Under the pieces are notes generated by a model. That model had not been told where the DNA came from. It ran no database searches and saw nothing but the letters and a program-made list of their open reading frames with translations. Positions 42,901 through 54,039 of a stretch of DNA of 60,000 bases are shown piece after piece. Within the stretch, counting starts at the first letter, position 1. Each line of letters opens with the position of its first letter. The DNA is taken from the NCBI RefSeq assembly GCF_037975245.1, contig NC_092566.1:17215001-17275000 (forward strand), written 5' to 3'. Origin of the DNA: Apostichopus japonicus (Eukaryota; Echinodermata; Holothuroidea; Aspidochirotida; Stichopodidae). Both the position numbers and the translations under genes were made by a program.

Positions 42901-45900
42901 CTACCCTTTCTCGCAGGAGGCAGTTTTTTGGGGGAAACGAAACATCCAAATATATTGCGATTCTTCAATGAAATACAGGACTATTTATTTAAAGGAAATT
43001 GACAAAATAAGCATCATGTCATATTTGGGCAGCTATTGCGAAACAAACGATCCTTACAAACATTAAGAAGTGACCAAACTCATAGTGACGTAGACCAAAG
43101 TTTCTGGAGCGATTAAAATCATCACGGATCAACTCCATAAAACGTAGCCATACATTTACATTCTCTAACCATGAACATCTGAAAACTTTGCTATGAAAAT
43201 TCTGACGAGACCCATTGTAGATGCATGTTCCTTTGTGAGGACCTATTATACTATACTATACACGAACAGACCAATTTACAGACATAAACACAGTTTTTTT
43301 TTTGGGCAACTGGTTTTCATACAGCCTATACAAGCTCAATCTAACCTGATGGAATTGCTCGTCTTTCACCCTTAGAGTTAAAGCAAACCATTTCAACAAC
43401 AACAGCTACAAATTTTCTCCTTCTATTTTTTTTTATTTATCACAAGGACACCAATAGAGATATGAGAAACTTTTTCAATTTCGTTAATGACATGAATGAC
43501 ATTAATACTTTGTGAAGATACAGGAAAAATTGTAGGAACATTGTAGGAACCTGTGCAAAAGGTATTGTAGTGGATAGCAGAAGACAGAATCAATGGTAGT
43601 GTACAATATACATATCTATGGTTCTGATACTGCCATGGTTCGCTTCTGCCAGTGATAATATACGCTGTAAATCACACTGCCCAACTTATACACCCATATT
43701 GCTTATCACAATGTCTGAATCTTGCCCAATCCCTTCTCTCTTTCCCTTCCCCTTGCACCCTGCTTCTCCCACCCCCCAACTCCCCCCCCCCCTTTCCCCC
43801 TAACTACCTACAATCAACCTGCTCCTGGAACTATATGAGAAAGTTGACACCTAGAATGCTTCATATTTACCTCTCTCTGGTTGGTTGTGTCTGTTGGCGT
43901 GGGCTACTATCAAGGTCAAAGGTTACAGTTGACCTGATAGCATGATTCGGTTTGGTGTGGTAGTTTGGTATTGGTTGTTTGGTATTGGTTTGGTAGGTCT
44001 AAACGCGAGAGTTGGTTAAAACCTTTTTTTCTTTTTTGTGGGAGGGGGAGGATGATTTGCCTTTGGTTCTTGAGCTGAGGTCAATTCATCTTCTTCACTG
44101 GTTCCAACTTTTGATGACAAATTCAAACGTTTTATACCCATCTGCAATGCCACCAAATTTATGCATGGCGACAGGTCGCCAGGTATTTCAATGTCTTCAT
44201 ATTTCAGAAGGAAATTTTTCTGATGACTTTTCATATCCCAATCATAAACCAGATTCAGTAATTAGTCGTTAATTAATCAAATGGTTCAGATAACAGAATG
44301 GATATTCACAAGTTACTAAAGGAAGGATTGCTCTTAAGATTCGCACAAGTTCATGTTTAACCATGTCTGACCGTTTTCTCAACATTTTTGAGCATGATTT
44401 GACATAATGAATAGTACTGATTGCTTTCAACTGTGGTTTAAATTTTCGCCAAGTGAGACTTACTCTCCAAGGTGTTCGACAACTGCTTGACTAATTTACT
44501 ACTTTTGACTAAATTTCTACTGTAAACGTGAGACATCTTGTAGAACTGACTTTATATTCAGGGGGTGGGGTGGGGGGGGGTTAAATAAAGCTCACATTCA
44601 AAATAGAAGTATTTAGTAAAGGGGTACACTACATTTTACTTCAACTAGTGTTCCACAATGGACTATTTTCTTTCCTTTCTTGTCTTTTTTAGGGTGGGGG
44701 AAAATTTTAAAGGGTCTAGGGTGGGGGTGGGGGTAATTTGCTAAGTTTAATTCTAGTCAGTGCTAACTCAGTGCTAACATCTCATGAAAGTGTTATTATT
44801 TTTCTACTGTTTCAGAGATTTTTTGAAAAAAAGCAAAAATGTTAAAATACAGCATAGTCCATCTATTCCAATTTTTTCCCCATTTTGTAGGGAAAATTGA
44901 AGAATATTTGAGGCATATTACATACTGTATCTTGCTATTATTGACACAGCTGATTCAAGTTTCCACTTCAAATAATAAAGTAAATATTGGTTTTGTTAAC
45001 ACGGTGTTTGGTTCGGCAGATCATTTAATGTTGACAAATTATCGGAATGTAAATTTGTCCCAGTCAAATTCGTTCGTTACTTATTCCCTAATCAAAGGCT
45101 GTTCATACAGTTGTCTACAAAGCAACAAGTTGTCAAAGTTTGAAATGGAACACAAAATGGGGTGGGTAAGTAAGGAGAAAGTTTTTAAGGTCAGAGTGCA
45201 TGGTCAAAAATGGTCAAACAAATCCCCCTGAAATCCATATTTTTCTTCCATTCTCAGTGAAAGACGTAATAGTTGGATAAACATGCTGTAGCAAGCGATT
45301 CTGTTTTAAGGCAATCGGTGAATTGACCTCAACCCTGGATTTGGGAGAGTAAGTACTATAACTTCAGTAATCTGAAATTTCAGTACTGTGAAATGAAATG
45401 TTTGTAAACTAGCGCTCTAGCTAAAGATGAGTGACATGATGAGAGGCCAAAAGGACGCCAAGCTCTAATAGCACCTCAGCACTGTAGCTCGTTATGTGAG
45501 GAGAGTCGCTTCAGCATGGGAGGGGAGGCAGGGGGATGGTAGGGTCTTGAAAAAGCTGGATTCGTGATTGGTTAAGACTTGTTGGTAGTGACTGGTTTAA
45601 ACTGGTTTGGCGATTGGTTTTTACTGGATTGGTAACTGGTTATTACTGGATTGGTAACTGGTTTTAACTGGATTGGTAACTGGTTTTAACTGGATTGGTA
45701 ACTGGTTTTTAACTGGTTTGGTAACTGGTTGTTACACGGTTTGGTAGTGTCTTGTGTGGTGCAACAAACTTGGGCTGGTAGGGATCACCCCTCCAGCCAA
45801 TGTGAACGATCTCTATTGAGTAGAGTTGTGGTACAGATTCGGAAGAAACCTTTGCTTGGTTGTAAGGTAGAGAGGAACTGACAAGGAATCGCAGGTGTAA

Positions 45901-48900
45901 AGTCAAGATGGCAAAGGACAAGCGCTAGGCTGGTAAGAAAAGCTGTCAAGTTAAAAGATTGGTAAAGCAAAAAAATAATCACAAAACCTAAAGCATAAAC
46001 TAAAAGGATATTAAGAAAATACCCCACACACCTTCCTAAAATGAGGGAGAGAAACTGATATATAAAAGAATTTACTTCATCTAGGGAGAGATCAGACTTA
46101 ACGCTCTAAATCTGTCGGTTAATCCTGTCAGGATATATGTAAACAAGTAACTGAGATGTTTCATAACCCAAACTGACCGAATGAAATATGAAGAAATTAA
46201 CAACTGCTCTGACCTATCACTCTCTCATTGCAATACAGTGACTTCAGAGTTTGGCATCAACCTTTATTTCAAAAATTAGTATTGAGCACCAATTCCGCAA
46301 GCTAATTTTCCAATCCAAACTATGCCTGTACAGCTAATCCTTCCATAACTGCTTTGCTGCTTTCATTTTCTATATTTTATTTTTTTCTATGAATCAGACT
46401 TAATATCGCATGCTACACAAAAATTTGACTGAACAGTTTCTGTCAACCTGTCAGGAAATCCTAGCTCGCTCGACCAAACTGTTTTATATCGCAAAGCTGC
46501 TTCCCAGATAAACAGCTCAGGACTTGGATTCACTTGAACTCTGACCAACGTTTCTGTATATGTATGGTACAGGGATAGTCCATGTGGAGTAACACTGTAC
46601 AAACAGTGCATAATCTAGATTTTGATTACAAAGATATATATCGAGCGACTGCACCAAACTTTCCATGGATGCTGAATGTCAGGTAATTCAGGAAATTAAG
46701 AAATTGAAAACCCGGTTTATAGTTGCATACATGTATATGCCATTCACAGTAACTGCAACAACAATGACCTCCATTTACCATAACCCTATGATTTATATAT
46801 CCATCTTTCAGAGAAATAGAAAAATTTGGACAATTAAGCAACATTTGTTGTTTTTCTCTAACAATAGCCTTTGTTTATTGGTTGCAAGATGTTCACTGCT
46901 AAGTTTCTATCTGCCCATTTCTTTATCATTCTTTCTTCCTTTCTTTCTCCTTTTTTATCTCGAATGCTATTTACAGAAAGCCCAAGAAACATTCCTTTCT
47001 TCATCGTTTCACTACCCGGTCATTTAGGATCGGGGCCACACTAACCTGCTCTTATGTTTGTCTCCGTGTCTCGGCACATAGTTTATGTTTGGTGGCGGGC
47101 CAGGGTACGGCTTGGCAAACTCCACACGGACCTGCTTCCCACAGACGTATCTACAAAGAAGTGGTGACGTCGAGGTTAAATTGCGATGTTACTATTATTT
47201 TAAAGGCAACTGATAACATATTGCAAAGTGCCCTCCCACCACCCCCCTTCCCGCTCTGCCCTTGACCTCTCCAAGTCATTGCCCCTTTCCTCTGCCAGCC
47301 ATTTCTGAAGCTTTCATTGTTATGAAATTTTAAGTACAGAGACTTTGAAAGCTATATTTAAGAAAAGATTCTAATGTACAGTATCGGATTTCAAGGAGAA
47401 AACAACAAGAAGATTTAACAGCCTAAGGAAAGCTTTTGAGGAGCATTTGCCCAGACGGCATGTCATACCCCTGTAATCCAACTTCCTGGAATACAGTACA
47501 GTTGAAGTTTTACCCAGTCAAACTATGCTAATACAAACAATCAACCATATCTCGAGTTACGGGTAAGATATTGAGATGGTTTCCAACTACCCTGTAAAAT
47601 AACAGTATGGAATAATTCTCTGTCCAATAAGTTTCACATTCTTCATCACCAGAAAATCCTTTTCACCCATTTTCTTGATTTTAAACTAAAAATCTGTTAA
47701 AGCTTACAGCGCTGTCCTTGATTCTTTGTGGAAAACAACAGAAAGGTCAAAGGTAACTATCAAGTGCTCTACACAAGGAAAGATGTGAGAGTACAGATGT
47801 CATGAGGAGACATGTAAGGGATATTAAAGTAAGATCTTTACCGTCCGTGCAGCTTCCTCACAGCATACTCTGCATCATCTCTGTGCTTGTAAACCACATA
47901 TGCAAACCCTGGTGGATTCCTACATGGACAAAATATAATGTAATTAGAGGGCATTTGATGCATACTGTAAATTTATAAAATATTCAATTATATTCCAAGT
48001 TTTACTGAAGGGAGACAATAAGCTCAAACATCTTCTTCATTTACAACACATATATCATCACTGTATCATAAATACAGTAGTTCTCCTCTTATGCAGAAAA
48101 TGGTCCGATATTTATTCAACTTGTCAACATTTGAGAAATATATCACGACTTTCATTTCATGGGAGCTTGAACATGTTAATCTTTATATCCAGCAGTGAGT
48201 TGCTCAGTGTCTTTGGTAACGATGGTTTATATCGTTTCCACTTTAATATGATGTTGCTTAAAAATATTCAAGTTCAATATTTCACAAGTCACATTATTAT
48301 TATTATTATTATTATTGTTATTAATATCATGTAAATACTGGAACTTTTTTTCTGCAAGTACACTTAACCTGTACAAGATTGTAAGTGTTAAATTACCCAC
48401 GTAATATTTTGCTCAAACTGTCTATGAGATGATCACACTGTAGCTTTTATTTCATTAAAAATTTGAACATAACTATTTTATACATTGTAGTAATGTGCTC
48501 AGTTTCTCCAATAGGGGTGATCTTTGCCACTTACATGAACTTGTTTAGTATATAAATTTCACATATTTTGTAAACACTAGCATCCTTTAAACAGAGCTAT
48601 CTATACTTTCAAGGTGAACTATCTTCTCCTTAGGATATACTGTAGGAGTTGTCACACAATTGAACATTGCTTCAAATGATTTATACTACAAAGATACAAC
48701 AACAACTAAAAAGCATCATGTGACAGCCACATGAAATACAGAATGTGGTATATTGCCAAAATATTCTTCAAATGAATTCCACATTAAGGACAACACTTTT
48801 TGAGGTTCTTGAACTTGAAACCAAATCCATTGTAATTAGCCCTAGGGGTCTAGGCCTAGGGCCCACTTATTGGCACATCCAAAAAATTCAGGCGTGAAAT

Positions 48901-49470
48901 GGTACATTCTTGAGGCAAACTTTTAATATATTTTTATAAATTAGTTTTATACTTGGTCTTAAGGCCTTATGCTACATCATAGTTCATACATGCTAGGTTG
49001 GGTTCATTACTAGCCTAGGCCTACTTTAATTTTGTGTGTGCAAGGGGTCGGGTGAAAAGGGGGATGGGTTATGCATACAACGCCCTGGACCTAATGCCAT
49101 GGTTGTTACCGTGTTGTAACTTAGTTTCGTTTCAATAAATTCTACAAGCCATTGATGGCTAGAACTAAAACTATTCTATTTATTTTAGACCTAAGTCAAA
49201 CTACGTCCTAGCCTTATAAATCTAGCCTATATAGTACTACAACAGTACTACTGTAGTATGACTACGACTACAGCCAGGCTAGGTATGCGCCTAACCTACG
49301 CCTAGGCTAGAGATTACACTGACAACAAACCTTGCGACCCATATGTCAATCAGAGGTCCAAATTTATCAAATTCGGCTTCCAGATCATACTTCCCAACTC
49401 TTTCACCAATATTACCGATAAACAGCCGGTAACCATTGAATGACTTATCGTACTGTGCGTAACGTGGCAT
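33852..49470 (-). CDS. SRSF3/Rsf1-like serine/arginine-rich splicing factor (gene B, spliced)
   Basis: The joined minus-strand exons are 49331-49470, 47842-47919, 47046-47150, 41269-41304, 40323-40412 and 33852-33927 (174 residues). Residues ~14-86 form one RRM, with RNP2 LFIGNI (16-21) and RNP1 GFAYVVY (51-57). The WVARNPPGFA segment is the signature of the SRSF3/SRSF7/Rsf1 group. After a Pro-rich linker (PYPGPPP) comes an RS region (RSRSRSPRRSR, RRRSRSNERRD) and a short polar tail ending SDY. Such proteins bind exonic enhancers in the nucleus and promote splice-site choice and mRNA export. All five coding introns are phase 2 and split Arg codons. It is paralogous to gene C: exon-1 peptides agree at 42 of 47 residues. 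Orthology within the SRSF3/7/Rsf1 group cannot be settled by eye. Confidence 0.87.
34070..34145 (+). mobile_element. Retroposon 3' tail (GCGCTATATAAAT + ATT repeats)
   Basis: AAGCGCTTTGAGCAG and TGCGCTATATAAATATTA followed by (TTA)n is a widespread 3'-end motif of animal LINE-mobilised SINEs. The 5' part of the element is not recognised. Confidence 0.5.
34378..34492. repeat. T-rich low-complexity tract
   Basis: Mixed TTTTAT/TTATT runs ending in about 23 consecutive T. Confidence 0.9.
36717..36884. repeat. 84-bp tandem doublet
   Basis: Two direct units start at 36717 and 36801 (GTTTCCACC.. / ATCTGTGACT..GAAGAC). The 84-bp period is a multiple of three, so the plus-strand frame across it (36561-36959) stays open with a repeated peptide. 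That frame lacks any other coding sign and lies antisense to a gene B intron. Confidence 0.85.
38210..38615. repeat. Minisatellite, ~13-bp AGCACACATACTG unit
   Basis: About 30 units with substitutions (AACACA, GCACAT) and occasional short units. The minus strand gives Cys/Tyr-rich pseudo-frames. Confidence 0.95.
40323..40412 (-). CDS. Gene B, RS exon 2
   Basis: The acceptor TTTTTTTTGTAG and donor CTAG|GTAAGA enclose 90 bases, phase 2 to phase 2. It codes SKDRQKRRSRSPDKSQRRR and RSRSNERRDRS; Arg codons are split at both borders. Confidence 0.85.
40813..41058. mobile_element. Foldback element with two inverted arms, copy 2
   Basis: The arms 40875-40925 and 41008-41058 are inverted copies, running from GTGTAAAAGTAAG to the hairpin motif and CTTCTTCAA. 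The interior matches 8505-8580 in reverse. It lies in a gene B intron (40413-41268). Confidence 0.75.
41269..41304 (-). CDS. Gene B, RS exon 1 (36 nt)
   Basis: The acceptor CTCTCTTTCAAG and donor CTAG|GTAAGT give phase 2 to phase 2. It codes RSRSRSPRRSRSR with the flanking split codons and aligns with the 39-nt exon 57132-57170 of gene C (RSRSRSPRRRLRS). Confidence 0.82.
   Translation of the reverse strand, partial: VKVSFATTVSF
41305..47045 (-). other. Gene B intron 3 (5.7 kb)
   Basis: Non-coding. In vertebrate SR genes the matching region often holds a poison exon, but I cannot identify one by eye here. It contains a minisatellite (45558-45750), C-runs near 43740-43800 and G-runs near 44562 and 44690-44735. 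Confidence 0.55.
45558..45750. repeat. Minisatellite, ~22-bp TTGGTAACTGGTTTTAACTGGA unit
   Basis: About eight units, most regular between 45620 and 45730, with diverged edge units. Related TTTGGTATTGG words also occur at 43950-44000. Confidence 0.88.
47046..47150 (-). CDS. Gene B, RRM end and linker exon
   Basis: The acceptor TTCTTTGTAG and donor GCAG|GTTAGT enclose 105 bases, phase 2 to phase 2. It codes YVCGKQVRVEFAKPYPGPPP, the last RRM strand and Pro-rich linker, then NINYVPRHGDKHKS. Confidence 0.88.
47842..47919 (-). CDS. Gene B, RNP1 exon
   Basis: The acceptor GTCCATGTAG and donor GACG|GTAAAG enclose 78 bases, the same length as gene C's exon. It codes NPPGFAYVVYKHRDDAEYAV and RKLHG. 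Confidence 0.92.
48830..49320. repeat. CCTAGG/GGCCTA-rich tract in the first intron of gene B
   Basis: Repeated CTAGGCCTAGG, AGCCTAGGCCTA, GCCTAACCTACGCCTAGG and similar words cluster up to 10 bp from the donor of exon 1. Confidence 0.55.
49331..49470 (-). CDS. Gene B, first coding exon (RNP2)
   Basis: It codes MPRYAQYDKSFNGYRLFIG and on through WVA, with donor GCAAG|GTTTGT, phase 2. The ATG at 49470 was chosen because the paralogue starts at the same residue and AAACATG is a good context. An in-frame ATG at 49521 would add 17 residues without similarity. Confidence 0.92.
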
Positions 49471-50235
49471 GTTTGCTGCTTGTAAACGCGATGAAGTTCC
49501 GCCTAGTTGGAGAGCATTCACTCGAGGGCCGAATTGTGTGAGTACTTTTTAGTTCTAACTTAGTTAGGATTGCAATGTAACATAACGCTAGTCGTATATT
49601 GTGTCAATGTAGACTAGCTAGGCACGCTAAAGCTTAATCTAGGCTGTCTTACGAATAGATGGCGCTTTGCCTAGTATGTAAATCTGGCCTGGTCAGCGTT
49701 GTGCAAAATAATACGGTGGTCTACTCTCGACATTAAAAGTAAATAATATAAATACAAATTTGTTTTCACTTATTTCCGTTTGACTTGGTTATACAACGGG
49801 CTTCAATACAATAAGGATACCCACATAACGATTTCTTAAGTTCTAGAAAGGTGGACTTCTTGTTACGAATTTGTTATTTGTTTTTGTCTTGAAGTCCTGA
49901 TAAACTCTTTATTGGATAATGATTGGATAAGGCCACCGTAGGACGGGAAAGCAATATTGAGTTCCAGTTTTCAACGAAAGGCCAAGCCTGTGTGTTATTT
50001 GTAAAGTGAAAATTTGGAAATTTGTTTGTTAAAGCAGGTAGAACAAAACGGGTTTGAAGGTATTTGCCGTCACAGATGTCGAAAAGCAATATGTGTCATA
50101 TTATTTAATTATGTGAAACAGTAATTCAATGTGCTTTTCATTAATCATTATTCATATTCAACTTGCTCTGTGGTTGCTGTTGATGTAGATGTTACTTCCG
50201 TGTTACTTCCAACTTCGACAGACAGTTGATCTGGT
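49471..50235. promoter_or_regulatory. Shared bidirectional promoter region of genes B and C
   Basis: Only 765 bp separate the two start codons, so both 5' UTRs and promoters must fit here unless upstream exons exist. Two inverted CCAAT boxes (ATTGG at 49911 and 49922) lie 11 bp apart. ETS-type ACTTCC words are at 50194 and 50205, just before gene C. No TATA box is evident near either end. Confidence 0.6.
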
Positions 50236-50375
50236 ATGTCGCGCTACCCACAATATGACCGGTCGTTTAATGGATATCGACTATTTATTGGAAACATAGG
50301 TGAAAGAGTCGGAAAGTATGATCTGGAGACAGAATTTGACCGGTTCGGTCCTTTGATCGACATTTGGGTTGCAAG
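50236..50375 (+). CDS. Gene C, first coding exon (RNP2)
   Basis: It codes MSRYPQYDRSFNGYRLFIG through WVA and ends GCAAG|GTTTGT, phase 2, 140 bases as in gene B. Confidence 0.93.
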
Positions 50376-53300
50376 GTTTGTTCTCTTAATCATTAGCCAG
50401 CTGGATATAACAATATGTTCAATTTAGGAACGTGATGAGGCGTCTAATGTTACTTGTTAGTTCCAGTACTGTGATAAGTTAATGCAGTCGTTGTACACAG
50501 CGTAGTCTACGCACAGTTTTTTACTGTTAGTGCTCGTCAATGAATTCAGCTTGCACTTAACTTGCAATAACTTGCACGTGGATACTACCGGACAAGATCA
50601 CAAATAAAGCTTGCCAAAGCTAATTCAAGTATACCTGCCTCAAGACCATAATTAGCACAGTTCACACCTTTTGATACTAGTATTAATACTAGTGTACGTT
50701 AGACTAACTCTGAAAAGTTAAATAATATTCAGCTTTGTCACTCATATTAGGATTTCTATGTTAATTAGGCATAAGCAATCCCTAACTTAAGTTGGATTAG
50801 GCCTATCCTAACTTTATGTTACGTTAATTTAAGTTAGGCTTACTTACCTGCACACTTCCTTAAGCATTCAGACGCAGGCACTGTGTAACATATTTAGCCC
50901 CACCTGCTAGTGGTACTGTTAGGTCTACACCAGTGATCTACGGTATCTAGGCTAGGCTCAGGTAATAACTAACAATAGTATTCATAATCTGGGAATAATC
51001 CAGAGAGCCCTTAACATTATTGCATTGTGGCACTGGGGATAGTAGGCCTAGGCTATGCCCAAGTAAGTACATTTTGTAGATCAAGGTTAGGATACATGTT
51101 CAAAGATTTCAGTGTATCTGTGCTTCTTATAGTTATAGCTACAGTGGCTAATGCAATAAAGATGGAGTCACAAGTTTGTGTATTTGGCCTTAGCCTAGGT
51201 TAGATCTTTTTTTTTTTCACATTCTAAATTTGTCACAATCTTCAAGTGTCATAGTATTAATATTTAGAAATCTGAATTATTCATAAAGTGAATGTAAAAA
51301 CAACCTCTCTGTAGACCTTCAGTGGTAAATTGATTCAAGCCCAATGTCATCTTTCTCCATTTCCGCAATATAAATATTTATATCTATGATCTTAGTTTGT
51401 GACTGTAATTCTTATGTAGATATTAAAAGACAATGGACCAAGCAAGAGTGAAAAATCAGTGATAAGTAGAACTTAAGTACTAGCTATTTCAGCAGTGCTC
51501 ACAAAATGGAATCAATGGCCATTTTAAATACAGTATGAGACTGAGAGCTAGTGTGAATGAGATATTGGATATAATATCATACTTTACATTGCATCAAAGC
51601 AAATATATGTCCCTTCCAGTATCTTAGTTAATATCTTTAATATGCATGGCCATAATTGTATGCTATGGGTAATATTCAACACCAAGTTTTCTATGGTTAC
51701 ATAAAGACTGAGAACAAATTTATGCCACTGACCGGCATATGTACTCAGTATAGTAGTGTAGATCTCTGTGAAGCTAACACACTATACTGTACTTACTTTA
51801 CATATTAAAAATCCTATCCATACAGTGGTAGGGTTTTCCAAACTGCAGTACTAAGCAAGTTGCAAGTAGCTGTACTACAGTACAGTACATTATCTACAGT
51901 ACTGTACGTATCAATAGTACAGTACTGTTAAAATATATATTAAACCATTAGCAGTATATGTTTACACTTTATTATGCAATGTACACACAACAGAGTATTA
52001 AACCGTCCAGGCATTACACAAATCCTTTATGTTCAGTAGCTATATATATTCAAGCCCTATTTACTAGGATACTTTGCTTAAAGTATCCATGTCAATTTGT
52101 ATAGTTATTGTTCACTCAAATACAATTAGTTTTGCCATTTAACTACACATTGACATAATATTATAGTAACTTTGCAGCTGTGTCAACTTATAAACTTAAA
52201 TGAAGCTGACATTATGCATAATTGAACCTGTTACTAAAATTTGGTTACATCACATACATACTGTATACTAGCTAGGTCTATTCGTAGGCCACCGTTGACC
52301 ATGTCTTGATGGCAAGATAAAAGAACCGGAACACAATGAACCTACAAAAACAGTACCTTGTTTGATCAAGATTCCGGGCACTCATTAAGAGTTGCTGGGG
52401 GGGGGGGGGTCAAGGCTCACCCCATTAAATTTACACCACAATGATGTGCATCCAGGTATATTGGGCAGTGCCAACATAGGCAGCAATTTCAATAAATACT
52501 AGACATATTAGTATATATTGTAACTCCAGTCTCCTCCAAATCTCTCGCCCCTGGTGTGATTTGAAACATGTGTCAGCGGGGGGTGGGGGGATGGGGGTGG
52601 TTCTTGATATTGCAGCAGGAACAATGAAATTAGTCATGAACTTGCATGGTTTGCCAATGAAAATATCATAAAGCATAGATGTGTACTTTGTAGTTAATTT
52701 AATGTGTGGGACACAAACTTTTCTGTATTGGAATGTACATTTAAAATACTTCCCTTAAATCGTACAGTAGCAGGAGCAGCCCGATAATTGTCACATATTG
52801 TAGCCACATATCATTAGAGTTATCGTGATAGAAGCAGAAGAACTATTTACTGTACAGTATACATATTACCTGGAATCAAAGCTGCCGTTGATAATTTGAA
52901 TGATTGGTAAGTAAACAGACGTACCTGTTTAATTTAAGATACAGAAGGTCCTTAAAGTTTGACTAGGTTTGTGGGATGTAAACATAATTGCGTAAACACA
53001 CCTGTGTCCTGTTATTTATTATGAGTCTTTTAAAACAATAGTATATATTATACACATTTGTTTTAACAAGAGGTGACAAATAGTCGGCATTTTTTGGGGG
53101 GACGGCAAATCGTTTGATGGATCGATGCAACTACAAGAGAGATGATCATTTTAAGTCGTTGATTTGTAATAGAAACAATTATGAGTGGTTTTGGATATGA
53201 GTGGCAACAGACTAGAGAAGTTCCATAGCCACGGCGGTATAGTAGATCAAGTTTCAAAAGTAACAAAATTTAAAAGATTGTATCAAAGAACCTGGTGGCG

Positions 53301-53996
53301 CACTGTACCAAATTTTTACACTGTAATTAATTAATTTATTAAATTTTTATATTTATTTAAGTTTAATGAAATTAGCTATTGAAACAGCCAGTTTAATACA
53401 GTATCAAAATCAAAGTATTTACACAAAGAGAAGTCAAGAAGATATTGATAATGTTCATGAATATTAGTTTACCAGCAAAAAGTAATTTATAATGTGTAAG
53501 ATGAACTTTGCCAGTTACAATTGGGCCCTTACTTCTCCAGTGTATGCTATTATAAAGTATATTATGCAAAAATTCATTCCTCTAAGAAGTAGCTGCATGC
53601 ATATTAATCATATTGTGTCAGTATAATCTACATGTGTCAGACTTATTCATTTTGAGACCTTTTTACTACTGATAGACTCTAGATTTATCAACCTATATAT
53701 CCAAGAAAACTGCAAACAATAGTCATATATATATTAGCCACTAATTTTTTATACTTTGATTTTTTACTTTTATACTTTTTTACTTTAATACTTTTTTACT
53801 TTTGTAAAAGCGCACTGTAGATTGGATCGGATCATCAGCTGATAGTGATGATATTCTATAGGTTCTGCATTAAATAAACGGAAAATTTAAATTATTTTTT
53901 AATCTTCCATCAGGAATCCTCCAGGCTTTGCCTACGTGGTCTATAAACAGAAGGCGGATGCAGAAGAGGCTGTGAGAAGTCTTCACGGCAGGTACA

Positions 53997-54039
<43 letters not shown>

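Noticed and set aside
49471-49521. Upstream in-frame ATG of gene B (17 extra residues)
   Set aside because: The paralogue begins at the inner ATG and the extra residues show no similarity. Kept only as an alternative start.
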